Assembly: GCA_963728925.1 (NCBI GenBank)
Contig: CAVSMB010000009.1
Coordinates: forward strand, 75,423-139,422
Direction of reading: 5' to 3'
Length of the DNA: 64,000 nt
Source: JBBPZA01 sp963728925
GTDB lineage: Bacteria > Actinomycetota > Thermoleophilia > Solirubrobacterales > Solirubrobacteraceae
The notes below the pieces were generated by a model that was given only the letters and a program-made list of their open reading frames with translations, was not told where the DNA came from and did no database searches. The position numbers and the translations under genes are program-made. Below, one piece after another: positions 8,277 through 16,218 of this stretch; the stretch's first letter is position 1, and the number at the start of each line of letters is the position of its first letter.

Positions 8277-9674
8277 CTAGGAACCCGGCGTCCAGAGCTC
8301 GCCGGGCGCGCCCTCTTCACTGCGCTCCTTCTCGGGCGTCCACAGCTTGTCGCGCGCCTCGGCCTGCTCGACACCGATCGCCGTCGCGCCCTCGACCAGG
8401 ACGTCGACGGCCTTTCGCGCCGCGAGGTCGTCGCGCAGCACCTCCAGGCGGCCGGACTTGCGCAGCTGCTCGAGGAGCTTGGCCGGCTCGGTTCCCTCGC
8501 GCTCGGCAGAGGGCTCGAGCGCCTCTGCGAGCTCCTCGTCGCGGGGCTGAATGCCTTCGGCGTCGACCACCGCGGCGAGCACCGCCTCGCGCTTGAGGGC
8601 CTGCTCGGCGTCGGGCTCGGCCTCGCTCGCCAGCTCCTCCTCGTCCTTCCCGCTGATCTGGAGGTAGGCATCCTTGGAGATCCCGCGGTGCTCGAGCGAG
8701 TGCAGGAGCTGGTGGAGCAGCTCGTGCGCCCGGGCGTGGACGAGCTCCTGGGGCACCTCGACGGTCGCGCCGGCCACGGCGGCGTCGAGCACGGCCTGGC
8801 GGAAGTCGGACTCGATGCTCTCGCGCTCGGCCTCCTCGAGCTTGGAGCGGACGTCCTCGCGGAGCTCCTGGAGGGAGTCGAAGCCGGCAGCGTCGACCGC
8901 GAAGTCGTCGCCGAGCTCGGGCAGCTCCTTGTGCTTGACGTCCTTGACGGTGACCGCGAAGGAGGCCTGCCGGCCGGCGAGCTCCTCGGCCCGGTAGTCG
9001 TCGGGGAAGCTGATCTGCACGGCCCGCTCGTCACCGGCGCCGGCGCCGGTGAGCTGCTCCTCGAAGCCCTCGACGAGCTGGCCCGAGCCGAGCTCGAGGA
9101 GCTGGTCGCGGCCCTCGCCGCCGGCGAACGGCTCGCCGTCGACCGTTCCTTGGAAGTCCATCACCACGAAGTCGCCGATCTGCGCCGGGCGATCGACCGA
9201 CTCGAGCTTGGCAAGCTGCTCGCGCAGCGCGTCGACCTCGCGGTCGACGGCCGCCTCCTCGACCTCGGGCTCGCGCCGCCCGACCTCGAGCCCCTTGTAC
9301 TCGCCGAGCGTCGCCGAGGGCCGGACGCCGATCTCGATCGAGAAGGTCAGCGGCTCGCCCTCGCCGGGCAGGTCGCCGAGGTCCAGGCGCGGGTCCCCGA
9401 TCGGCACGATGCCCGCGGCGTCGACGGCCTGGGCGTACCAGCGACCCAGCGACTCGCGCACGGCCTCGTCGAGCACCGCCTCGCGCCCGACCCGGCGGAT
9501 GATCACCGGCGTGGGGACCTTGCCCTTGCGAAAGCCCGGTATGCGCATCTGGCGCCCGAGCTGGGACGCAGTGCGGGCGACCTGGCGCTCCACCTCGTCG
9601 GAGGGCACCTCGGCCTCCACCCGCACGCGGGACTCGGGCAGCTCGGTGACGCTGGTCTTCACGTCTGACGCCAT
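8277..9674 (-). CDS. tig: Trigger factor
   Basis: Ribosome-associated chaperone and peptidyl-prolyl isomerase. The N-terminal ribosome-binding domain contains the signature IPGFRKGKVP near residue 45. The FKBP-like PPIase domain is in the middle (GDFVVMDFQGTVDG) and the C-terminal chaperone arms follow. The 465-residue protein starts at ATG 9672-9674. A longer open frame upstream lacks family similarity and was not used. The C-terminus is acidic and extended relative to many homologues. Gene order tig-clpP-clpX is conserved across bacteria. Confidence 0.95.
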   Translation of the reverse strand: MASDVKTSVTELPESRVRVEAEVPSDEVERQVARTASQLGRQMRIPGFRKGKVPTPVIIRRVGREAVLDEAVRESLGRWYAQAVDAAGIVPIGDPRLDLGDLPGEGEPLTFSIEIGVRPSATLGEYKGLEVGRREPEVEEAAVDREVDALREQLAKLESVDRPAQIGDFVVMDFQGTVDGEPFAGGEGRDQLLELGSGQLVEGFEEQLTGAGAGDERAVQISFPDDYRAEELAGRQASFAVTVKDVKHKELPELGDDFAVDAAGFDSLQELREDVRSKLEEAERESIESDFRQAVLDAAVAGATVEVPQELVHARAHELLHQLLHSLEHRGISKDAYLQISGKDEEELASEAEPDAEQALKREAVLAAVVDAEGIQPRDEELAEALEPSAEREGTEPAKLLEQLRKSGRLEVLRDDLAARKAVDVLVEGATAIGVEQAEARDKLWTPEKERSEEGAPGELWTPGS

Positions 9675-9701
9675 GGCGCGGCGAACGATAGAACCCGGCC
9701 C

Positions 9702-9839
9702 GTGCCGCCGCATCGCCGCCTCGCCGCCTGGCTCGTCACCGGCCCGCTCGGCCACCTCGTCGCGGGGGTCATCGACTGGGTCGTGCTCCTCGCCCGCTGG
9801 GCGTGGGCGCGGGCGCGCGGGCGCGGGCCGTGGGGGTAG
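9702..9839 (+). CDS. 45-residue hydrophobic peptide, divergent from tig
   Basis: Small frame starting at GTG 9702, 27 bases from the divergent tig start. The peptide is HRRLAAWLVTGPLGHLVAG followed by a Trp-rich hydrophobic stretch and a short basic tail. The pattern of a tripartite LAAWLVTGP/GHL/ARWAWAR core reads like a real conserved small membrane-associated protein of actinobacteria rather than random high-GC sequence, but that is recollection of style, not a search. Function unknown. Confidence 0.5.
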   Translation: MPPHRRLAAWLVTGPLGHLVAGVIDWVVLLARWAWARARGRGPWG

Positions 9840-9925
9840 CAGGCTCTCGTGTGCGTTCGTGGCGGCGCCACCGAAAACGGCGGCGACGAGAGAGGAGGGG
9901 AGCGACGCGTCGGCGGCGGACCCGA

Positions 9926-9974
9926 GGGGTGTGCTGACTTGGGGGCAATAGTTCCTGTCAACCCAGCACACCCC
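9926..9974. repeat. Long-arm hairpin, 11-bp perfect stem
   Basis: GGGGTGTGCTG (9926-9936) and CAGCACACCCC (9964-9974) are perfect inverted copies around a 27-base loop. It lies in the roughly 210-base gap between the 45-residue peptide and the end of the cyclic-nucleotide-binding gene. No T-run follows, so it is not a classical terminator. It may be an intergenic palindromic repeat or act on the convergent transcripts here. Confidence 0.5.
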
Positions 9975-10049
9975 GGGTTCGCGCGCGGCGGCCGGCGCCT
10001 CCCCTCCCTTCGTCGCTGCCGTTCGCTGCGCCCCGCGACGCCCCGGCGG

Positions 10050-11048
10050 TCAGCCCCCAGTGGCCGCCATCCGCGCGATCGGCCGCTGGGCCTGGAAGAG
10101 CGCGTCAACGACGTCGGCGTAGACGCGGCGAGCGAAGGTGCGCCCGAGGTCGTCGGCGAGACCGACGAGCTCGACCACGCGCTCGCGCGGCAGCTCGAGG
10201 AGGATCGTGCGCTCTCGCGCGCGGCAGTTGACCGGGCTCGGATCCGCGTCGAGCACGCCGAGGTGACCGACCAGGCGACCGGGCCCCGCGAGTCGCGCGC
10301 GGCCGGCCGCGCCGCCGCGGCGGATCGTCGTCTCCACCGCGCCGCGCAGCACGGCGAGCAGCGCGGGCGGCTGCTCGCCGGTCAGCACGAGGTCGGCGCC
10401 GCGCGGGGCCTCGAGGCGGCGCAGGCCGGCGACCAGCGCTTCGAGGTCGTCGCGCTCGAAGGCGCTGAAGAAGAGGATCGTCGCCAGGTAGTCAAGCTCC
10501 CCGGGCTCGGGGTCGAGGGCGAGGACCGGCCCCGCGAGGTCGAGCGAAGAGGGCCGCGCCGACGCGACGGTGCGCGGATCGTCGCCTACGTGCGCCGCGA
10601 GGCGCGCGTACTGCTCGCGCAGCCGTCCGACGGCGAGCCGCCCAAGCCGGCGGCCGATCTCCGCCCCCTCCGGGATCCCGGCGAGCTCGCCGACCCGGTG
10701 TGCGGCGAGCGCCCACCCACTGCTCGGCGCGACGGCGCGCGCCGACCACTGGCGCGGCAGGCGTGCGAGCGCCCCCATCTCGCCGAGCAGCTCGCCCGCC
10801 TCGATCGGGAGGAGCTCGAGCTCGGCGCCGCCCGGCAGGCGCATCGTCGCCTCCATGCGCCCACGCTCGAGGACGTAGATGCGATCACCCACCTGGCCTT
10901 CGTGGAAGAGAACCTCCTCGGGCGCCAGCGCGAAGGGCTCGGCGAGCGCGGCGAGGCGCTCGAGCTCGGGCGCGGGCAGGCCCTCCAGCAGCCCCTGGGA
11001 GGCGAGCGCCTCGCGCGCGGAGGCGAGCTCGTCGGCGGTCTTGCTCAC
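10050..11048 (-). CDS. Tandem cyclic-nucleotide-binding-domain protein
   Basis: A 332-residue protein. The first cNMP-binding beta-roll covers about residues 15-125 (LFHEGQVGDRIYVLERGRM, then AGELLGEMGALA). The second, more degenerate, covers about 190-310 (LATILFFSAFERDDLEALV, then LTGEQPPALLAVLRG). No HTH or catalytic domain follows, so this is a sensor without an obvious output of its own. It starts with GTG at 11046-11048, overlapping the stop of the upstream amidotransferase gene as GTGA. That coupling suggests it may modulate or partner that enzyme. Ligand (cAMP, cGMP or none) cannot be read from the sequence. Confidence 0.85.
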   Translation of the reverse strand: MSKTADELASAREALASQGLLEGLPAPELERLAALAEPFALAPEEVLFHEGQVGDRIYVLERGRMEATMRLPGGAELELLPIEAGELLGEMGALARLPRQWSARAVAPSSGWALAAHRVGELAGIPEGAEIGRRLGRLAVGRLREQYARLAAHVGDDPRTVASARPSSLDLAGPVLALDPEPGELDYLATILFFSAFERDDLEALVAGLRRLEAPRGADLVLTGEQPPALLAVLRGAVETTIRRGGAAGRARLAGPGRLVGHLGVLDADPSPVNCRARERTILLELPRERVVELVGLADDLGRTFARRVYADVVDALFQAQRPIARMAATGG

Positions 11049-11929
11049 GCGTCGAGCTCCCGCGTCTCGACCGCAACGCCGCCCGGCCCGGACTCGGCGA
11101 TCAGCAGGCTGTACTCGGGCGACTCGAGCCAGCCCTCGCGATCGCGGGTGAGCGGCTCGGAGGCGACGACGAGCGACTCGTCCGGCCCCCCGGCCCCTGC
11201 GGCGTACCACAGCGTGGTGTAGTCGTAGCGGCGCTCGCCGCCGGCGAAGGTCCAGCCCTCGTGGTACCAGCCGTAGTCGTAGGCGAAGCGCGTAGCGACC
11301 ATGCAGCGGCCGTCCGAGAGCACGAGGTTGACCGCGGACTGGCGTTGCAGGCCGCGCCGCTCTCGCACCTCGCGGACGATCCGAAGCGATCGCTCCACCG
11401 CCGCGGCGAGCTCCTCGGGGTCGGCCGGCGCGGTCGGGTCGCGCAGCTGGGAGAGGATGAGCGCGTAGAGCCACTCGCTGTCGGTCGTGCCCTCGACCCG
11501 TCGCGACACCTCGGGCGCGACCAGCTCGGCGACGTCCGCGCGCATCTCGAGGAAGCGGTCGAGATCGCCGTTCATGGCGAGCGCGACGGGCACACCCTCG
11601 TAGCGGAAGGGATGCATGTTCTGCTCGTTGACGACCTCGCGGTCGGAGAAGATCACCCCGCGCACGTGGGCGATCAGCGCGGTCGCTCGCACCTTGCGCG
11701 ACAGCGCGCGCAGGTTGCGGTCGTAGAAGGGCACTGTCGCGGTGCGGTAGGCGTAGGGCAGCTCCGCGCCCGGCGACTCCCCGTCCCACGCGAGCAGGCC
11801 GAAGCCCGCGAGGTTGAGGGCCGACAGCATCTGCGGGTAGACCGCCTGGTCGATGATCGAGCTGTCGGGCTCGAAGAGGATCTCGTCGAGGAGGACCCGC
11901 TCCCCGAGGTGGGCGACGAAGCGGCACAT
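11045..11929 (-). CDS. Class II glutamine amidotransferase (YafJ-like)
   Basis: A 294-residue stand-alone Ntn-type glutamine amidotransferase domain. The N-terminus is MCRFVAH, with Cys2 as the expected nucleophile after Met removal. GFGLLAWDG, the RATALIAHVRG segment and the FRYEGVPVALAMNGDL motif (Asn-Gly of the oxyanion region) match the YafJ/EgtC-like group. The acceptor substrate is unknown; EgtC homologues act in ergothioneine synthesis but no other egt gene is here. It is coupled through a 4-base overlap to the cyclic-nucleotide-binding protein that follows. Confidence 0.88.
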   Translation of the reverse strand: MCRFVAHLGERVLLDEILFEPDSSIIDQAVYPQMLSALNLAGFGLLAWDGESPGAELPYAYRTATVPFYDRNLRALSRKVRATALIAHVRGVIFSDREVVNEQNMHPFRYEGVPVALAMNGDLDRFLEMRADVAELVAPEVSRRVEGTTDSEWLYALILSQLRDPTAPADPEELAAAVERSLRIVREVRERRGLQRQSAVNLVLSDGRCMVATRFAYDYGWYHEGWTFAGGERRYDYTTLWYAAGAGGPDESLVVASEPLTRDREGWLESPEYSLLIAESGPGGVAVETRELDA

Positions 11930-11970
11930 GCGGGGCCGACCCTACAGCCGACCCCGGGCCGGGAGTCCTC

Positions 11971-12044
11971 CGCGGGTCATCCATGACCCGCGTTCTGAGA
12001 ACCCGGCGGCATCCTGCCGCCGTTGACGGCCGGCTGCGCCGGCC
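11971..12044 (-). terminator. Three consecutive perfect hairpins downstream of the secreted-protein gene
   Basis: Three hairpins stand in a row. The first has a 10-bp stem (11971-11980 with 11983-11992), the second a 7-bp stem (12005-12011 with 12015-12021) and the third a 7-bp stem (12028-12034 with 12038-12044). They begin about 10 bases after the stop of the minus-strand secreted protein and end before the amidotransferase start. None has a long T-run, so Rho-independent termination by stacked hairpins is inferred. Confidence 0.5.
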
Positions 12045-12054
12045 TCCTATGTGG

Positions 12055-12780
12055 CTACGGGCAGTTCACGACCAGGTGGAACGGCCGGTCGGCGATCGCG
12101 CTGGCGCCGTCGCGGGTGCGGACGCGGATCGTGTCGCCGTCCTGCTGCTGGACTGCGGCCGCACCCGAGTTGATGTACTGGGTGATGGTCGCCGTGTACG
12201 CACAGCCCGAGACCGGGGCCGTGAAGTTCACGTCGTAGGTGCCCAGGGCGAGGCGGCTGGAGTTCGCGGCCCCGTTGCCGCCGGCCAGCGTGCCGTTGGC
12301 GTTCACCGCGGCGAAGCGCGCCACGAGGCTGTCGGCGCTGCGACCGTCGACCTCGTCGGCGTTGAGGCCGGTGGCCACGCCCGTCGCGTTCGTGGTGAAG
12401 GGCCGGTTGTTGTCGGGGTTGGTCGTGTCACCGTAGACGAGGATCCGGCCGCCGTCTTTGCCGCGCGAGCGGAAGTCGAACGCGCGCGCCGTGCGAAGCG
12501 AGAAGACGAACAGGCACGGCTCGTTGGCGAGGCTCGAGCGACAGCCGTAGGTCGCCGAGCCGCCGTCGCCCTCCTTGTTGTTGGACTGCCGCGTCGCGTA
12601 CGTCGGTACGTTCTGGCCGATGATGCGGGTCTCGGCCGTATCGGACGAGTTCCCGGCTCCGACCCGCATGACGTCACCGTCACCCGCAATGGCGAACGGT
12701 GAGATGATGAGTCCCAGGGCGACGCTGCAGAGCAGCGCCCACTTCCCTTGGCCTCGCAGTGCGCTGCGAATTCGCTGCAC
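12055..12780 (-). CDS. Secreted protein with DG-type repeat motif
   Basis: A 241-residue exported protein. Residues about 1-32 form a signal peptide (basic RSALRGQGK, hydrophobic core, SPFAIA cleavage region). The mature part contains LNADEVDGRSADSL, the NADxxDGxxS motif that recurs in surface proteins of Thermoleophilia-like actinobacteria. It also has paired cysteines (GCRSS/EPCLF and SGCAY/NCP) and a predicted beta-rich C-terminus. The start is GTG at 12778-12780. It is divergent from the FHA/ABC exporter gene, and three hairpins follow its stop. Function unknown; an extracellular structural or adhesion role is inference. Confidence 0.75.
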   Translation of the reverse strand: MQRIRSALRGQGKWALLCSVALGLIISPFAIAGDGDVMRVGAGNSSDTAETRIIGQNVPTYATRQSNNKEGDGGSATYGCRSSLANEPCLFVFSLRTARAFDFRSRGKDGGRILVYGDTTNPDNNRPFTTNATGVATGLNADEVDGRSADSLVARFAAVNANGTLAGGNGAANSSRLALGTYDVNFTAPVSGCAYTATITQYINSGAAAVQQQDGDTIRVRTRDGASAIADRPFHLVVNCP

Positions 12781-12861
12781 GAACGGACACCTCCCACGGT
12801 GTTGGGGTTTGTGGCTGGCAACACGCCCATTCTCGGCAGGTTGCGGTTACCCTCCCGGCGC

Positions 12862-15135
12862 ATGACGACGCCCGCCGCTCCTCCCGCCGCGCCGGCGACG
12901 CTCCTGTATTCGGGAGGACGGGCGTTTGTCGGCCCTGAAGGCGCGACGATCGGCCGCGCCGAGGGCAACGACATCCCCATCGCCTCCGACATGGCCTCGC
13001 GTCGCCACGCAAGGGTCTACGCGGCGCCCGACGGCTACCGCCTGCAGGACCTCGGCTCCTCCAACGGCACCTACCTCAACGGGGAGCGCCTGCAGGGCGC
13101 CGAGCGGCTGCTGCGCAACGGCGACACGATCCAGGTCGGGACCGAGCAGATGCGCTTTCTCGCCGGGCAGGAGACCCGCCTGGCGCAGTCCCACGCGCCC
13201 GTGCTCGGAACCCAGGCCGTGCGCTTCGACGGCAACCGCCTCGCCATCGGTCGCGACCCCTCCAACGACGTCGTGCTCGGCGACCCGAACGTGTCGCGCT
13301 TCCACGCCGAGGTCGTGCGGAGCCCCGACGGGACGATGGAGGTCCGAGACCTGCGCTCGCGCAACGGCACGCGGGTCAACGGCCAGCTGGCCAACCGCGC
13401 GCTGCTCGGCCCCGGCTCCCAGATCGGCGTCGGGCCCTTCCAGCTCGTCTTCGACGGGACCAGCTTCCTGGCGCGCGACGACCGCGGGGCGCTGCGCTAC
13501 GACGTCGAGGACGTCGCCTTCGCGGTCAAGGGCAAGCGGATCCTCAACCCGCTCTCGCTGTCGATCGCCCCGAGCGAGTTCGTCTGCATCATCGGCGAAT
13601 CGGGCTCCGGGAAGTCCACGCTGATCAAGATGCTCGCCGGGGTGACGCAACCGAGCGCCGGCACCATCACCGTCAACGGCGAGCCGGTCCAGGCGCACCT
13701 CTCGGACATCGGCTACGTGCCCCAGGACGAGATCGTCCATCCCAAGCTCACCGTCCGCGAGGCGCTGACCTACTCGGCCAAGCTGCGCCTGCCCTCCGAC
13801 GCCGGCGGCGACGACATCGAGCGGGCGGTGGCCCGGGTTCTGCGCGAGCTGTCGCTCGAGCAGCACGCCGAGACCCAGATCGGCTCGCTGTCGGGCGGCC
13901 AGCGAAAGCGCGCGGGCGTGGCGTCCGAGCTGCTCAACCGGCCCAGCCTGCTGCTCCTGGACGAGGCGACGACGGGCCTGGACCCCGGCCTGGAGACGCG
14001 CATGATGGAGCTGATGCGCTCGCTGGCCGACAAGGAGCGCGCGGTCATCACCATCACCCACGCGACCAAGAACCTCGGCCTGTGCGACAAGGTCGCCGTG
14101 ATGGGCCGCGGCGGCGACCTGTGCTTCTACGGCGCGCCGCAGGACGCGTTGCGCTTCTTCCGCACGGGCGAGTTCGACGGCATCTACCGCGCGCTGGACG
14201 AGCGCCCCGCCGCCGAGTGGCGCACGGAGTTCGAGGCGGCCACCGCCGGCGCCGGGCCCAACGGGACGGCCGAGCGCCGCCCCGCTCCGGTCGCCGCCGG
14301 CAAGGCGCCGCGCGGCCAGCGCAGCGCGGTGTCCCAGTCGCTGACCCTCGCCGCGCGCTACTTCAAGAACTTCGTGCGCGACCGGCGCAACCTGCTCCTG
14401 CTCCTCGGGCAGGTGCCCGTGATCGCGATCGCGATCGTGCTCCTCTTCCGGCGCGACGTGTTCGAGGCGGGGCCGCGGCACAACCCCGGTGACATGGCGA
14501 TGCTGCTCTTCCTGGTGGTCACCACCGCGATCTGGATCGGGTCGATCGACGCGTCCCGCGAGATCATCAAGGAGAAGGCCGTCTTCCTGCGCGAACGCGC
14601 GGTCGGAGTGAAGCTGGGCGCCTACCTGGCGTCCAAGCTCATCGTGCTCTTCGGCCTCGCCGCCGTTCAGACGACGCTGCTCGTGGCCATCGTCTTCGCG
14701 CTGCGCCCGCTGCACGACTCGGCAGGCGCGCTGCTGGGCGTGTGGGTCACTCTGCTGCTGACCTCCTTCGTGTCGGTCGGCGTCGGGTTGCTCGTGTCGG
14801 CCTCGGTCAGGACCGAGGACCAGGCGACGAGCTTCATCCCGCTGGTGCTCATCCCGCAGCTGCTCTTCGCCGGGGCGATCGTCGCCGTGGCCGTGATGGT
14901 CCAGCCCATCAAGGCGCTGTCGGCGCTCGTCTACTCCCAGTGGGCCTTCGCCGGCGCGGGCAGCGCGATCGACATGAACGCGCGAATCAAGGCCGACCCG
15001 ACCTTCTTCCGCAGCAATCAGTTCGGCCTTGACTTCTTCGACCTCTCCCAACCGGTCACCTACCTCATCCTGCTCGCGTTCCTCGCCGTGCTCGTCGGCG
15101 CCGTGGCGCTTCAGCTCGCGCGGCGCGGGGAGTAG
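12862..15135 (+). CDS. FHA-domain ABC exporter (ATPase plus permease)
   Basis: A 757-residue fused half-transporter. Two FHA phosphothreonine-binding domains occupy about residues 20-100 (IGRAEGNDI, SSNGTYLNG) and 120-205 (IGRDPSNDV, SRNGTRVNG). The ABC ATPase follows, with GESGSGKST near residue 245, signature LSGGQRKR and Walker B LLLLDEATTGLD. A linker leads to an ABC-2-type permease with about six membrane helices from residue 500. The layout matches mycobacterial Rv1747, which exports cell-envelope material and is regulated by Ser/Thr kinases through its FHA domains. No kinase gene is in this window. The ATG at 12862 begins just before the first FHA domain. Confidence 0.93.
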   Translation: MTTPAAPPAAPATLLYSGGRAFVGPEGATIGRAEGNDIPIASDMASRRHARVYAAPDGYRLQDLGSSNGTYLNGERLQGAERLLRNGDTIQVGTEQMRFLAGQETRLAQSHAPVLGTQAVRFDGNRLAIGRDPSNDVVLGDPNVSRFHAEVVRSPDGTMEVRDLRSRNGTRVNGQLANRALLGPGSQIGVGPFQLVFDGTSFLARDDRGALRYDVEDVAFAVKGKRILNPLSLSIAPSEFVCIIGESGSGKSTLIKMLAGVTQPSAGTITVNGEPVQAHLSDIGYVPQDEIVHPKLTVREALTYSAKLRLPSDAGGDDIERAVARVLRELSLEQHAETQIGSLSGGQRKRAGVASELLNRPSLLLLDEATTGLDPGLETRMMELMRSLADKERAVITITHATKNLGLCDKVAVMGRGGDLCFYGAPQDALRFFRTGEFDGIYRALDERPAAEWRTEFEAATAGAGPNGTAERRPAPVAAGKAPRGQRSAVSQSLTLAARYFKNFVRDRRNLLLLLGQVPVIAIAIVLLFRRDVFEAGPRHNPGDMAMLLFLVVTTAIWIGSIDASREIIKEKAVFLRERAVGVKLGAYLASKLIVLFGLAAVQTTLLVAIVFALRPLHDSAGALLGVWVTLLLTSFVSVGVGLLVSASVRTEDQATSFIPLVLIPQLLFAGAIVAVAVMVQPIKALSALVYSQWAFAGAGSAIDMNARIKADPTFFRSNQFGLDFFDLSQPVTYLILLAFLAVLVGAVALQLARRGE

Positions 15136-15171
15136 GGGACGACGGCACTCGCCGACCGTCGCCGCGCGCTC

Positions 15172-16170
15172 GTGCTGCGCTGCGCCGCGACCCTGCCTCC
15201 ACGGGTCGCGCGACGGCTGGCGCGCGGCCGCCACGGGCAGGCGGCTGCCGACCAGGCGCTTCTCCTCCTCCTCGTCGAGCGCTTCGGCTGGCCGGCCACC
15301 GAGACGCTCGATCCGGTGACCGCCCGCGACCGCGCCCGGCGCGAGGCCCGCGTCCTGGCCGGCCCGCGGCTGACCGCGTCGTCGGGCCGCCCCCTCACCG
15401 TTCCCGGCGCGGCCGGTCCGCTCGACGCCCGGCTGCACGTTGCGCCCGGCGCCGGGCGCGGCAGCGGACTGGTGGTGTGGCTGCACGGCGGCGGCTGGGT
15501 GCTGGGCGACGTCGAGTCCAACGGGCGCTGGTGTTCCCTGCTCGCCCGCGAGTCGGGGGCGCGGGTGCTCGCACTCGGCTACCGGCGTGCTCCCGAGGCG
15601 CGCTTCCCGGCGGCGGTGCAGGACGCGCGGGCGGGCCTGCGCTGGGCGCTCGCCAACGCCTCCGAGCTCGGCGCGCGCGCCGACCGGGTCGCGGTCGGCG
15701 GCGACAGCGCCGGTGGCAACCTCGCCGCGGTGGCTGCACTCGCCCTGCGCGACGACGCCGGCCGGCCCGTCGCGCAGGCGCTGCTCTACCCGGTCACCGA
15801 CGTCTCGCGCGAGCACCCGAGCTACGCCGCGTTCGCCGACGGGCCCGGCCTGACCGCGACGCTGATGCGCTGGTTTCACTCCCACTACCTCCCTGGCCAG
15901 GACGCGGTGCGCGACCCTCGCGCCTCACCGCTGCTCGAGCCCGACCTGGCGGGCGCTCCGCCCGCGTACGTCGGGATCGCCGGGGTCGACCCGCTGCGCG
16001 ACGAGGGCCTCGCGTACGCGGGCCGGCTGGCCGAGGCGGGCGTCGGAGTGACCCTCGAGACCTTCCCAACGCACCTGCACTCCTACGCCGAGCTCACCGA
16101 CGTGAGCCCGACCGCCCGCGTCGCGTCGGTCCGCGCGGCGCGCTGGCTGGGGGAGCGCCTGGCGCCGTGA
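15172..16170 (+). CDS. HSL-type alpha/beta hydrolase (carboxylesterase)
   Basis: A 332-residue esterase of the hormone-sensitive-lipase group. The oxyanion motif is HGGGW, the nucleophile is in GDSAGGN, the acid is in the GVDPLRDEG segment and the catalytic His is near FPTHLHSY. It would hydrolyse short-chain carboxyl esters or acetylated substrates in the cytoplasm. The start is GTG at 15172, 36 bases after the ABC exporter stop, so co-transcription is likely. Substrate unknown. Confidence 0.9.
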   Translation: MLRCAATLPPRVARRLARGRHGQAAADQALLLLLVERFGWPATETLDPVTARDRARREARVLAGPRLTASSGRPLTVPGAAGPLDARLHVAPGAGRGSGLVVWLHGGGWVLGDVESNGRWCSLLARESGARVLALGYRRAPEARFPAAVQDARAGLRWALANASELGARADRVAVGGDSAGGNLAAVAALALRDDAGRPVAQALLYPVTDVSREHPSYAAFADGPGLTATLMRWFHSHYLPGQDAVRDPRASPLLEPDLAGAPPAYVGIAGVDPLRDEGLAYAGRLAEAGVGVTLETFPTHLHSYAELTDVSPTARVASVRAARWLGERLAP

Positions 16171-16218
16171 CTCAACCCTCGCCCGCGCGCTCCTCGCGCT
16201 CCTGCGCGCGCGGTCCAA

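Noticed and set aside
12847..15885. A 1,012-codon open frame on the minus strand
   Set aside because: It lies opposite the FHA/ABC exporter and the esterase, both with complete motifs; high GC keeps antisense frames open.
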